From assembly GCF_002157145.1 (NCBI RefSeq), contig NZ_CP021361.1, positions 2,225,001 through 2,289,000 on the forward strand: DNA of 64,000 nucleotides, written 5' to 3'. Within the stretch, counting starts at the first letter, position 1; each line of letters starts with the position of its first letter. Of this stretch, positions 54,721 to 63,691 are shown in pieces. The notes under the pieces were generated by a model. That model was given only the letters and a program-made list of their open reading frames with translations, had not been told where the DNA came from and did no database searches. Source of the DNA: Acidovorax carolinensis (GTDB lineage Bacteria > Pseudomonadota > Gammaproteobacteria > Burkholderiales > Burkholderiaceae_C). The translations under genes were made by a program, and so were the position numbers.

Positions 54721-55534
54721 TCTGGTGCCGTTGGCACAGGTAGTACGCCCGCTGCGGGCGGTGGCACTGCCGCTGGGCACAGACTTTTTTCTGATGGGGG
54801 CTGCTGCGCGCGACGTGATGCTGCTGCATGTGCATGGCATCGACACCCAGCGAAAAACACAGGACATGGACTTTGGCGTGATGGTGCGCGACTGGGGCAC
54901 TTTCGCTGCCTTGCGCCAGGCGCTGATTGAGTGCGGGGAGTTTGAGGCCGTATCTAACGATGCCACCCACAAACTGCGCCATAAGCAAACGAAGTACCCA
55001 CTGGACATCGTGCCGTTCGGCGGCGTGGAACGGGCCGACCGCACCCTGGCCTGGCCCCCTGATGAGCACACCGTGTTTGACTGCTTTGGCATGCGTGAAG
55101 CGCTGCAAGCCAGTCACAAGGTGCAGTTACCAGAAAACGTATGGGCTCAGGTGGCGAGCATGCCTGCGCTGGCCATGCTCAAGATCACTGCTTGGCAAGA
55201 CCGCAAACTGACACACCCTGGGCGTGATGCGCCGGATTTGCTGCTTTACCTGCGGCACTATCTTGAATGCGACAACTACGAATACGCAGGCACCCAACAC
55301 GCCGATCTATTCGAGGTAGACGACTTTGACCATGAAGAGGTCAGCGCACGGCTGCTGGCCCGCGACATGCTGCCACTGATGGACGCGCCTGCTGCCCGGC
55401 GCATCGTGGCGATATTGCAGCCAGAAACAGATGAGCAAGGGCCACTGTTGCTGGCCAAGCAGTCTGGCGTGGCGCTGGCGCGGGCACGCCGAATGATCCA
55501 TGCGCTTTGCACTGAACTCTTTCAGAAAACCTGA
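54692..55534 (+). CDS. AbiEii-type nucleotidyltransferase (putative toxin)
   Basis: A 280-residue nucleotidyltransferase-like protein. DFFLMGAAARDVMLLHVHGI (G-x3-RD) followed by TQDMDFGVMV supplies the paired acidic residues (DxD) of the polymerase-beta fold. DIVPFGGVE may hold the third. AbiEii-type toxins use GTP or other NTPs to modify cellular RNA; the exact activity here is unknown. The ATG at 54692 lies inside the antitoxin gene, ensuring coupled translation. The neighbouring hsdM begins 20 bp after its stop. Confidence 0.8.
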   Translation: MLHDLSARFDLVPLAQVVRPLRAVALPLGTDFFLMGAAARDVMLLHVHGIDTQRKTQDMDFGVMVRDWGTFAALRQALIECGEFEAVSNDATHKLRHKQTKYPLDIVPFGGVERADRTLAWPPDEHTVFDCFGMREALQASHKVQLPENVWAQVASMPALAMLKITAWQDRKLTHPGRDAPDLLLYLRHYLECDNYEYAGTQHADLFEVDDFDHEEVSARLLARDMLPLMDAPAARRIVAILQPETDEQGPLLLAKQSGVALARARRMIHALCTELFQKT

Positions 55535-55553
55535 TTCACCAGAACCATCCAAA

Positions 55554-57050
55554 GTGAGCATCACCACCAACTCCCTCGTCCAGAAGCTCTGGAACTACTG
55601 CAACGTGCTGCGCGACGACGGCATGAGCTATGGCGACTATGTGGAGCAGCTCACCTACCTGCTGTTCCTGAAGATGGCCGACGAGCGATCGCAGCCGCCG
55701 TACAACCAGCCCAGCATCGTGCCAGCAGCCTACGCCTGGCCCACGCTGCTGGCCAAGGACGGCGACGAGCTGTTTGACCACTACCGCCATGCGCTGGAAA
55801 AGCTGGGGCAAGAAAAAGGCACGCTGGGCCTGATTTTTGGCAAGGCGCAAAACAAGTTTCAAGACCCGGCCAAGCTGCGCCGCGTGGTCGTGGATTTGAT
55901 CGGGGCCGAAACCTGGACGATTCTGGGCGCCGATGTAAAGGGCGATGCATATGAGGGCCTGCTGGAGAAAAACGCGCAAGACACCAAGAGCGGCGCGGGC
56001 CAGTATTTCACGCCACGCGCACTCATTCAGGCCATGGTGGACTGCATTGCCCCGCAGCCCGGCGAGCGCATTACCGACCCGGCTTGCGGCACGGGTGGCT
56101 TCTTGTTCACCGCGCACAACTACATCACCAGCCATAACAAAAGCCTGACGCGCGACCAGCTCAAGCACCTGAAGGAAAAAGCCTTCACCGGCTATGAGCT
56201 GGTGCAGGGCACGGCCCGCGTGTGCGCCATGAACATGATGTTGCACGGCATTGGCTCCGAAAAGCAGGTGCCCGTGGTGGTGGGCGACGCACTGGCGGCC
56301 GACCCCGGCGAGCGCTATGAGGTGGTGCTGGCCAACCCGCCCTTTGGCAAGAAGAGCAGCACCGTCATCGTGGGTGAAGACGGCCGCACCAGCACCGAGA
56401 AGGACACCATCGAGCGCGACGACTTCTGGGCCACCACCAGCAACAAGCAGCTTAACTTTGTGCAGCACATCAAGACGCTGCTCACCACCCACGGCCGCGC
56501 CGCGGTGGTGCTGCCCGACAACGTGCTGTTTGAAGGCGGCGCAGGCGAGACCATTCGCAAAAAACTGTTGCACGAGTGCGATGTGCACACGCTGCTGCGC
56601 TTGCCCACGGGCCTGTTCTACGCCCAGGGCGTAAAGGCCAACGTGCTGTTCTTTGAAAAGAAGCCCGCCAGCGAAACGCCATGGACCAAGCAGCTGTGGA
56701 TTTACGACCTGCGCACCAACAAACACTTCACGCTCAAGACCAACCCGCTGACCCGCGCTGACCTGGACGAGTTTGTGGCGCTGTACCAGGCCGATAGCCG
56801 CCAGCAGCGGCAGGCCACCTGGTCACCCGAGAACCCCGCGGGCCGCTGGCGCGCTTACGGCTACGACGAACTGGTGGCGCGCGACAAAACCAGCCTGGAC
56901 ATCTTCTGGCTCAAAGATGATTCATTGGCCGACAGCGACAACCTGCCCGCGCCCGGCGTGATTGCCCTGGAGATCGTGGAAGACCTGCAGGCCGCGCTGG
57001 AACAGTTCAAGCTGATTGCGGGCGACCTGGGGGAAGTGGTTGAAGAGTGA
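55554..57050 (+). CDS. hsdM: Type I restriction-modification methyltransferase (M subunit)
   Basis: A 498-residue adenine methyltransferase. N-terminal helical domain (SLVQKLWNYCNVLRDDGMSYGDYVEQLTYLLFLKMADE), SAM motif ITDPACGTGGFL, and catalytic motif LANPPFG. It appears intact. The GTG at 55554 matches the family start (V/M-SITTNSLVQ); an ATG at 55500 would lie inside the toxin gene. The usual order is M-S-R; here hsdM is last and separated from hsdR-hsdS by an NTPase, a broken nuclease gene and a toxin-antitoxin pair. It is convergent with hrpA. Confidence 0.93.
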   Translation: MSITTNSLVQKLWNYCNVLRDDGMSYGDYVEQLTYLLFLKMADERSQPPYNQPSIVPAAYAWPTLLAKDGDELFDHYRHALEKLGQEKGTLGLIFGKAQNKFQDPAKLRRVVVDLIGAETWTILGADVKGDAYEGLLEKNAQDTKSGAGQYFTPRALIQAMVDCIAPQPGERITDPACGTGGFLFTAHNYITSHNKSLTRDQLKHLKEKAFTGYELVQGTARVCAMNMMLHGIGSEKQVPVVVGDALAADPGERYEVVLANPPFGKKSSTVIVGEDGRTSTEKDTIERDDFWATTSNKQLNFVQHIKTLLTTHGRAAVVLPDNVLFEGGAGETIRKKLLHECDVHTLLRLPTGLFYAQGVKANVLFFEKKPASETPWTKQLWIYDLRTNKHFTLKTNPLTRADLDEFVALYQADSRQQRQATWSPENPAGRWRAYGYDELVARDKTSLDIFWLKDDSLADSDNLPAPGVIALEIVEDLQAALEQFKLIAGDLGEVVEE

Positions 57051-57104
57051 TGGAGATGAAGCGGTAGGCATGCGCCCACCCTCCTCTACTGCGCTCTGAT
57101 CCAC

Positions 57105-60100
57105 TCAGCTCTGAATCTGCGCCCACAACTTGTCCAGCCGCTTCACACTCACCGGCTGGGGCGTGCGCAGCTCTTGCGCGAAGAAGCTCACGCGCAACTC
57201 TTCCAGCAGCCAGCGCAGCTCTTGCATGCGCGCATCCACGGCACCCTTGCGCTCGGCCACCAGGCGCCAGTAGCGCTGCTCTTGCGGGCGCAGCTCGGCC
57301 AGTTTGGCGGCGTCGCGGGCGGGGTCGGCGCGGTATTTGTCGAGCCGCAGGGTGATGGCCTTGAGGTAGCGGGCGTAGTGGGCCAGTTGCGTCCACGGAG
57401 CTGCGGCAATGAAGTTCTTGGGCACCAGGCGTTGCAGTTGCTGCTGTGCGTCCGCCGTGGCCTCGGGCGCGTTCTTGGTGTCCTTGATCTTGCGGGCGGC
57501 TGCCGCGTATTCGGTGAGGATGGTGGCCGCCAGGCGGGCAACTTCATTGGCGATCAGCGTGAGGCGGCCCCTGCCCTCTTCCACGCGGCGCTTGAAGGCG
57601 AACTCGTCGGTGGGCAGCGGGTCGAGCAAAAAGGCGCGGTCGAGCGCCACGTCGATGATCTGGGTGCGCAGTTCTTCCTGCGTTCCGAGCGGCATGTAGG
57701 CCACGGCCATCTTCTGCAGGTCGGGAATGTTCTTTTCGAGGTACTTGAGCGCGTCCTTGATCTGCAGCGTAAACAGGCGGCGCAGGCCCGCGCGGTGCTT
57801 GGCGGCTGCCACTTCAGGCTCGTCGAAAACTTCGATGGTCACGGCGTCGCCGCCGTCGATGAGCGCCGGAAAGCCAATCAGCGTCTGGCCGGCCTTCTTG
57901 ATCTCCATGAGCTCGGGCAGCTCGCCAAACGCCCAGGTGGTGTAGCGCTGGCCAGCCGGGGTTGAGGGGGCCGATGGCGTGGTGCTGGCTGGTTTGGCGG
58001 GCTGGGCAGGCTGAGCGCCACCTTTTACTCCTGATTGAATAGCTGCTTGCGCTTTACCATCAAGCGCTTGAGGCATATTTGATTCAGATTTCGAACCCTC
58101 TGCCGCACCGCCGAGCTTGAGCCCCGCCAGCGCCTGGAACGCGCCGCGCGCCTTGGCGCCCCACTCGGCCTTGAGCGCGCCCAGGTTGCGGCCGTGGCCG
58201 AGCTGACGGCCGTGCTCATCGACCACGCGGAAGTTCATGAACAGGTGCGGGCTGAGCATGTCGAGCTTGAAGTCGGCGCGCTTCACATCGAGCGAGGTTT
58301 CGTCGCGCACCTGCTTGAGCAGCACGTCGGTCAGGCTGCCGGTGCCAAAACGCTCGGGTGCGCCCAGCAGTTCGGCCAGGCGCGTGGCGCTGTCGGGCAG
58401 CGGCACAAAGCGGCTGCGCGGGCGCTGGGGCAGGCTTTTGAGCAGGGCCTGGATCTTGTCCTTGAGCATGCCGGGCACCAGCCACTCGCAGCGCTCGTCG
58501 CTCACCTGGTTGAGCACGAACAGCGGAATGGTCACCGTGATGCCGTCGCGCGGGTCGCCGGGCTCGTGCAGGTAGCTGGCGGCGCAGTCCACACCACCCA
58601 GCCGCACCGTCTTGGGAAAGGCGTTGGTGGTGATGCCTGCGGCCTCGTGGCGCATGAGCTCTTCGCGCGTGAGCTTGAGCAGGTCGGGCTGCTTTTTGCT
58701 TTCCTCACGGTACCAGGCCTCGAAGCTGTGGCCGCTGCACACCTCGGGCGGCAGTTGCTGGTCATAAAAGGCGTAAATGAGTTCGTCATCCACCAGCACG
58801 TCCTGGCGGCGCGACTTGTGTTCCAGCTCTTCGACCTTGGCGATGAGCTTCTGGTTGGCGGCCAGAAACGGCAGCTTGGTCTCCCAGTTGCCGCCCACCA
58901 GCGCTTCGCGGATGAAGACCTCGCGCGCGGCGTGGGGGTCTACCTTGCCGAAGTTCACGCGGCGGTTGTTGTAGACGACGATGCCGTAGAGTGTGGCGCG
59001 CTCCAGCGCCACCACTTCGGCAGACTTTTTCTCCCAATGCGGGTCGAGCAGCTGCTTCTTTAAAAGGTGCCCGCCCATCTGCTCCAGCCACTGCGGCTCG
59101 ATGGCGGCGATGCCCCGGCCAAACAGGCGCGTGGTTTCGACCAGTTCCGACGCAATGATCCAGCGGCCCGGCTTTTTGGACAGGTGCGCGCCGGGGTGCT
59201 TGTAGAACTTGATGCCGCGTGCGCCCAGATACCAGTCTTCCTCGTCGCTCTTGGCGCCCACGTTGCCCAGCAGGCCGGCCAGCATGGACAGGTGCAGCTG
59301 CTCGTAGCTGGCGGGCTGGGTGTTGATCTGCCACTTGTGCTCGGTCACCACCGTGAGCAGCTGGGTGTGGATGTCGCGCCACTCGCGCAGGCGGCGGATG
59401 CTGATGAAGTTCTGGCGCAGCAGCTGCTCATATTGGCGGTTGCTGAGCTTGTGGGTGGGCGCAGGCACCGCGGCCGCGGGCGCGGGCTGCACGGCCGCAA
59501 CCGTGCGCTGGGCCACGGGCAGAAAGGCTTGCGAAGGGGCCTTGTGGGCGGCCATGGCCTTCTGCGCGCGGGCCGATGGCAGGCTGGGCGCGCCGCCCCG
59601 GGCCTCGTTGATCCACTTCCACAGCTTCAGGTAGCCGCTGAACTCGCTCTTGTCGTCGTCGAACTTGGCCTGCGCCTGGTCGGCCTGCTGCTGCGCCTCC
59701 ATGGGGCGGTCGCGCACGTCCTGCACGCTGAGCGCGCTGGCAATCACCAGCACCTCATCGAGCGCCTTGCGGTCACGCGCCTCGATGATCATGCGGCCCA
59801 CGCGCGGATCGAGCGGCAGGCGTGACAGCTCTGTGCCCATGGGCGTGAGTTCATTGGCATCGTCCACCGCGCCCAGTTCGGCCAGTAGCTGGTAGCCGTC
59901 GGCAATCGCGCGGCCCGAGGGCGCCTCGATGAACGGAAACTGCGTCACGTCACCCAGGTGCAGCGACTTCATGCGCAGGATGACGCCTGCGAGCGAGCTG
60001 CGCAGGATTTCGGGGTCGGTAAAACGCGGGCGGCTGTTGAAGCTGGCCTCGTCGTACAGGCGGATGCAGATGCCGTTGGCCACACGGCCGCAGCGGCCGG

Positions 60101-61157
60101 CGCGCTGGTTTGCGGCAGCCTGGCTGACGGGCTCGACCAGCAGTTGCTCCACTTTGCTTCTGAAACTGTAGCGCTTGACGCGCGCTGTGCCTGCGTCAAT
60201 GACGTATCGGACGCCTGGAACCGTCAGCGAGGTCTCGGCCACGTTGGTGGCCAGCACAATGCGGCGGCCCGTGTGGCCGTCAAAGATGCGGTCCTGCTCG
60301 GCCTGGCTCAGGCGTGCAAACAGCGGCAGCACCTCGGCATTGCGCATCACCGGCTGGTGCGACAGGTGCTTGCGCAGGTGGTCGGCCGCCTCGCGGATCT
60401 CGCGCTCGCCGGGCAGGAATACGAGGATGTCGCCCGCCGCATTGCCCTGCCACAACTCATCCACGCCGTCGGCAATGGCCTCGTTGAGGCCATAGTCGCG
60501 GCTTTCTTCAAACGGGCGGTAGCGCTGCTCTACGGGGAATGTGCGGCCCGACACCATGATGATGGGCGCGGGGCCTTTTGCAGATTCAAAATGCTTGGCA
60601 AAGCGGTCCGCATCGATGGTGGCCGAGGTCACCACCACCTTCAGGTCGGGCCGGCGCGGCAGGATCTGGCGGATGTAGCCGAGCAGAAAGTCGATGTTCA
60701 GGCTGCGCTCGTGCGCCTCGTCGATGATGATGGTGTCGTAGGCACGGAGCAGCGGGTCGGTCTGCGTCTCGGCCAGCAAGATGCCGTCGGTCATCAGCTT
60801 GACGGAGGCATCACGCGAAAGGCGGTCCTGGAAGCGCACTTTGAAACCCACCACGTCGCCCAGCGGGGTCTTCAGCTCTTCGGCGATGCGCTTGGCCACG
60901 CTGCTGGCAGCAATGCGGCGCGGCTGGGTGTGGCCAATGAGCTGGCCTTTTTGCCCCGGCTTGGCGTTGCACTTGCCCCGGCCCAGCGCCAGCGCGATCT
61001 TGGGCAGCTGCGTGGTCTTGCCCGAGCCGGTTTCACCGCACACGATGATGACCTGGTGCTGGCGCATGGCCTCCATGATCTCGTCGCGCCGCGCGGAGAC
61101 GGGCAGGGATTCCGGAAACTCGATGTGCAGGGGAGTGGAGGCGGTGGACGCAGTCAA
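57105..61157 (-). CDS. hrpA: ATP-dependent RNA helicase HrpA
   Basis: A 1350-residue DEAH-box helicase acting in ribosome rescue and mRNA processing. Walker A CGETGSGKTTQLP (residues about 39-51), QPRRIAA, IIIDEAHERSLN, VTSATIDADRF, and the HA2/OB region (SSLAGVILRMKSLHLGDV). The C-terminal DUF3418 region ends ..RLDKLWAQIQS. No ATG precedes the conserved HIEFPESLPVSARRDEIM; a TTG at 61157 is the likely start. Residues about 1023-1042, in a low-complexity linker before DUF3418, are encoded by an inverted family 1 repeat. Confidence 0.93.
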   Translation of the reverse strand: MTASTASTPLHIEFPESLPVSARRDEIMEAMRQHQVIIVCGETGSGKTTQLPKIALALGRGKCNAKPGQKGQLIGHTQPRRIAASSVAKRIAEELKTPLGDVVGFKVRFQDRLSRDASVKLMTDGILLAETQTDPLLRAYDTIIIDEAHERSLNIDFLLGYIRQILPRRPDLKVVVTSATIDADRFAKHFESAKGPAPIIMVSGRTFPVEQRYRPFEESRDYGLNEAIADGVDELWQGNAAGDILVFLPGEREIREAADHLRKHLSHQPVMRNAEVLPLFARLSQAEQDRIFDGHTGRRIVLATNVAETSLTVPGVRYVIDAGTARVKRYSFRSKVEQLLVEPVSQAAANQRAGRCGRVANGICIRLYDEASFNSRPRFTDPEILRSSLAGVILRMKSLHLGDVTQFPFIEAPSGRAIADGYQLLAELGAVDDANELTPMGTELSRLPLDPRVGRMIIEARDRKALDEVLVIASALSVQDVRDRPMEAQQQADQAQAKFDDDKSEFSGYLKLWKWINEARGGAPSLPSARAQKAMAAHKAPSQAFLPVAQRTVAAVQPAPAAAVPAPTHKLSNRQYEQLLRQNFISIRRLREWRDIHTQLLTVVTEHKWQINTQPASYEQLHLSMLAGLLGNVGAKSDEEDWYLGARGIKFYKHPGAHLSKKPGRWIIASELVETTRLFGRGIAAIEPQWLEQMGGHLLKKQLLDPHWEKKSAEVVALERATLYGIVVYNNRRVNFGKVDPHAAREVFIREALVGGNWETKLPFLAANQKLIAKVEELEHKSRRQDVLVDDELIYAFYDQQLPPEVCSGHSFEAWYREESKKQPDLLKLTREELMRHEAAGITTNAFPKTVRLGGVDCAASYLHEPGDPRDGITVTIPLFVLNQVSDERCEWLVPGMLKDKIQALLKSLPQRPRSRFVPLPDSATRLAELLGAPERFGTGSLTDVLLKQVRDETSLDVKRADFKLDMLSPHLFMNFRVVDEHGRQLGHGRNLGALKAEWGAKARGAFQALAGLKLGGAAEGSKSESNMPQALDGKAQAAIQSGVKGGAQPAQPAKPASTTPSAPSTPAGQRYTTWAFGELPELMEIKKAGQTLIGFPALIDGGDAVTIEVFDEPEVAAAKHRAGLRRLFTLQIKDALKYLEKNIPDLQKMAVAYMPLGTQEELRTQIIDVALDRAFLLDPLPTDEFAFKRRVEEGRGRLTLIANEVARLAATILTEYAAAARKIKDTKNAPEATADAQQQLQRLVPKNFIAAAPWTQLAHYARYLKAITLRLDKYRADPARDAAKLAELRPQEQRYWRLVAERKGAVDARMQELRWLLEELRVSFFAQELRTPQPVSVKRLDKLWAQIQS
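58033..58090 (+). repeat. family 1 repeat copy J, in frame inside hrpA (antisense to it)
   Basis: GATTGAATAGCTGCTTGCGCTT, loop TACCATC, AAGCGCTTGAGGCATATTTGATTCAGATT match the family consensus. Read on the gene strand it encodes SESNMPQALDGKAQAAIQS. The orientation relative to the gene is opposite to copies B and F, so at least two reading phases of the repeat are tolerated. Confidence 0.85.
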
Positions 61158-61237
61158 GGCAGGAACTTCATAGACAATCGCGAATTATCCCAGCCTTGGC
61201 TGTTTTCCACCCTCTCCGACCGCCCCGTCCACCGCAC

Positions 61238-62584
61238 ATGTCCGCCGTTTTCAATTTCACCTTCGTCCCCTGGTTCCGCTCGGTGGCGCCCTATATCCAC
61301 AAGTTCCGCAACCAGACCTTTGTGATCGGGCTCACGGGCGAAGGCATCGCGGCGGGCAAGCTGCACAACATTGCGCAAGACCTGGCGCTGATCCAGGCCA
61401 TGGGCGTGCGCATCGTGCTGGTGCACGGCTTTCGGCCCCAGGTGAACGAGCAACTGGCGGCCAAGGGACATGCCGCCAAGTATTCGCACGGCATCCGCAT
61501 CACCGACTCGGTGGCGCTCGATTGCGCACAAGAGGCCGCCGGACAGTTGCGCTACGAGATTGAGGCCGCGTTCAGCCAGGGCCTGCCCAACACCCCCATG
61601 GCGGGCGCCACGGTGCGCGTGATTTCGGGCAACTTTCTGACCGCGCGGCCCGTGGGCATTGTGGATGGCGTGGACTTTCAGCATTCGGGCGTGGTGCGCA
61701 AGGTGGACGTGGCGGGCATCCAGCGCACGCTGGACATGGGCGCGCTGGTGTTGCTGTCGCCGTTTGGCTTCTCGCCAACCGGCGAGGCCTTCAACCTGGC
61801 CATGGAAGAAGTGGCCACCAGCGTGGCCATCGAGCTGCGCGCCGACAAGCTGATTTTCCTGACCGAGGTGTCCGGCATCCGCATGCAGCCTGGCGAGCCC
61901 GCGAGCGAAGACAACCCCATCGACACCGAGCTGCCACTGGCCGCGGCGCAGGCCCTGCTGGCCACGCTGCCCACCGCCCAGCAGCCCACCGACACGGGCT
62001 TTTATTTGCAGCACTGCGTGAAGGCCTGCAAGGCGGGCGTGGAGCGCAGCCACATCATTCCTTTCGCACTCGACGGCTCGCTGCTGCTGGAGGTGTATGT
62101 GCACGACGGCATCGGCACCATGGTGATCGACGAAAAGCTCGAAGAGCTGCGCGAGGCCACCATCGACGACGTGGGCGGCATCCTGCAACTGATCGAGCCG
62201 TTCGAGAAGGACGGCACCCTGGTCAAGCGCGACCGCACCGAGATCGAGCGCGACATTGAAAGCTACACCGTCATCGAGCACGACGGCGTGATCTTTGGCT
62301 GCGCCGCGCTCTACCCCTACCCCGAGGCCCGCACGGCCGAGATGGCCGCCGTCACGGTATCGCCGCAAAGCCAGGGCACGGGCGATGGCGAAAAACTGCT
62401 CAAGCGCATCGAGCAGCGCGCCCGCGCCATGGGGCTGGACAGCATCTTCGTGCTGACCACGCGCACCATGCACTGGTTCATCAAGCGCGGTTTCGTGGTG
62501 GTCGACCCGGACTGGCTGCCCGAGGCCCGCAAGCGCAAATACAACTGGGACCGGCGCAGCCAGGTGCTGGTCAAGAAGCTCTGA
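61238..62584 (+). CDS. argA: amino-acid N-acetyltransferase (N-acetylglutamate synthase)
   Basis: A 448-residue enzyme catalysing the first step of arginine synthesis: glutamate plus acetyl-CoA gives N-acetylglutamate. An N-terminal amino-acid kinase fold (FVIGLTGEGIAAGKLHNIAQDLALIQAMGVRIVLVHG, SGNFLTARPVGIVDG) provides arginine feedback. A C-terminal GNAT domain (about 300-440; AAVTVSPQSQGTGDGEKLLKRIEQRA) binds acetyl-CoA. The length is normal. The start ATG lies 80 bp from the hrpA start, so the two are divergent. Confidence 0.94.
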   Translation: MSAVFNFTFVPWFRSVAPYIHKFRNQTFVIGLTGEGIAAGKLHNIAQDLALIQAMGVRIVLVHGFRPQVNEQLAAKGHAAKYSHGIRITDSVALDCAQEAAGQLRYEIEAAFSQGLPNTPMAGATVRVISGNFLTARPVGIVDGVDFQHSGVVRKVDVAGIQRTLDMGALVLLSPFGFSPTGEAFNLAMEEVATSVAIELRADKLIFLTEVSGIRMQPGEPASEDNPIDTELPLAAAQALLATLPTAQQPTDTGFYLQHCVKACKAGVERSHIIPFALDGSLLLEVYVHDGIGTMVIDEKLEELREATIDDVGGILQLIEPFEKDGTLVKRDRTEIERDIESYTVIEHDGVIFGCAALYPYPEARTAEMAAVTVSPQSQGTGDGEKLLKRIEQRARAMGLDSIFVLTTRTMHWFIKRGFVVVDPDWLPEARKRKYNWDRRSQVLVKKL

Positions 62585-63508
62585 ACGTCTCGCGCGCCGT
62601 TGCCACGGCCCGCGCCACCTGGACGATGGCGGCGTCGCGCTGCGCTGGCTTGGTTGCGGACCGCGTGAGGTAGCAGGTCACGAGCACCGGGGCACCACCG
62701 GCGGGTGGCCACAAAACCGCCACATCGTTGGCCGTGCCACTGTCGCTGGCCGTGCCGGTCTTGTCACCCACCGTCCAGCCCGGCACGCCCGCGCGCAGGC
62801 GCTGGTCGCCGGTGCGGGTCTCCACCAGCCAGCGCTGAAGCCAGGCGCGCGATGAGGCGGTGAGTGCATCACCCAGCACCAGTTTTTGCATCGTCTGCAG
62901 CATGGCCAGCGGCGTGGTGGTGTCGCGCGGGTCGCCCACGGCGGCTTCGTTGAGCGTGGGCTCGGTGCGGTCCAGCCGCGTGATGCCGTCACCCAGTGAT
63001 TGCACAAAAGCCGTGAACCCGGCCGGGCCGCCGTGGCGCGCCAGCAGCACGTTGGCGGCGGTGTTGTCGCTCAGGCTCACAGTGGCGGAGCACAGCTCGC
63101 CCACCGTGAGGCCACCACCGTCGCCCGCGCGCGGGCCGCTCACGGGCGAATACGCCACCACATCCGCTGCCGCGTAGTGCACGCGCGCATCCAGCCGCTC
63201 CCTGCCCTGGTCCACCAGGGCAAGCATCCAGCCAGCCAGCCAGCCAGCACCAGCTTGAAGGTGCTGGCCATGGCAAAACGCTCGTCTTGCCGCCAACCCA
63301 GCGCCAGGCCCGAGCCCGTGTCCAGCATGGCCACGCCCAGGCGGCCCTGGGCGGCGCGCTCGATGCCAGCCAGCGTGTCGCTCCATTGGCGGGCGGTTCT
63401 GTCGCGAGTGGCGCTACCCGGTCCGTTCGCCATGCCTGCCGCAGTGCAACCCCACAGGGGCAGTGCAGAAACAGCCATCCAACCCAAAGAAAAATGTCGT
63501 CTTTGCAT
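62571..63508 (-). pseudogene. class A beta-lactamase with frameshift in a CTGG repeat
   Basis: The first frame, from ATG 63508, gives MQRRHFSLGWMAVSALPLWGC (a lipoprotein-like signal), then LGVAMLDTGSGLALGW and the active-site ASTFKLVLAGW before losing frame. The second frame continues MLALVDQGRERLDARVHY, SLSDNTAANVLLA (SDN), EPTLNEA (Glu166/Asn170) and VGDKTGTAS (KTG), ending 14 bp inside the argA 3' end. All class A residues are present. The shift lies in (CTGG)5. Three copies would restore the frame with the spacing usual after STFK; six copies would also restore it. Confidence 0.85.
63228..63247. repeat. tetranucleotide tract (CCAG)5 / (CTGG)5
   Basis: Five perfect CCAG units on the plus strand. 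On the gene strand CTGG repeats directly after codons for STFKLV of the beta-lactamase. The copy number is out of frame by 8 bases relative to the expected three units. Confidence 0.9.
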
Positions 63509-63691
63509 GAGGAAATGGAGAAAAGTTGAAAGATAGCCTGAAAGACAAGGCGCTTCAGCCCCCACAGGATGCAAGCCGACGCCACGGCAGGCAGGGAATA
63601 GGACAGCGCGGGCAATGCACTCAACTGCGCGATCCGCTGCGGCAAAACGCGGCCGCTATCATCCCCCCACCTCTTTAATGGCGCGCCTTTC

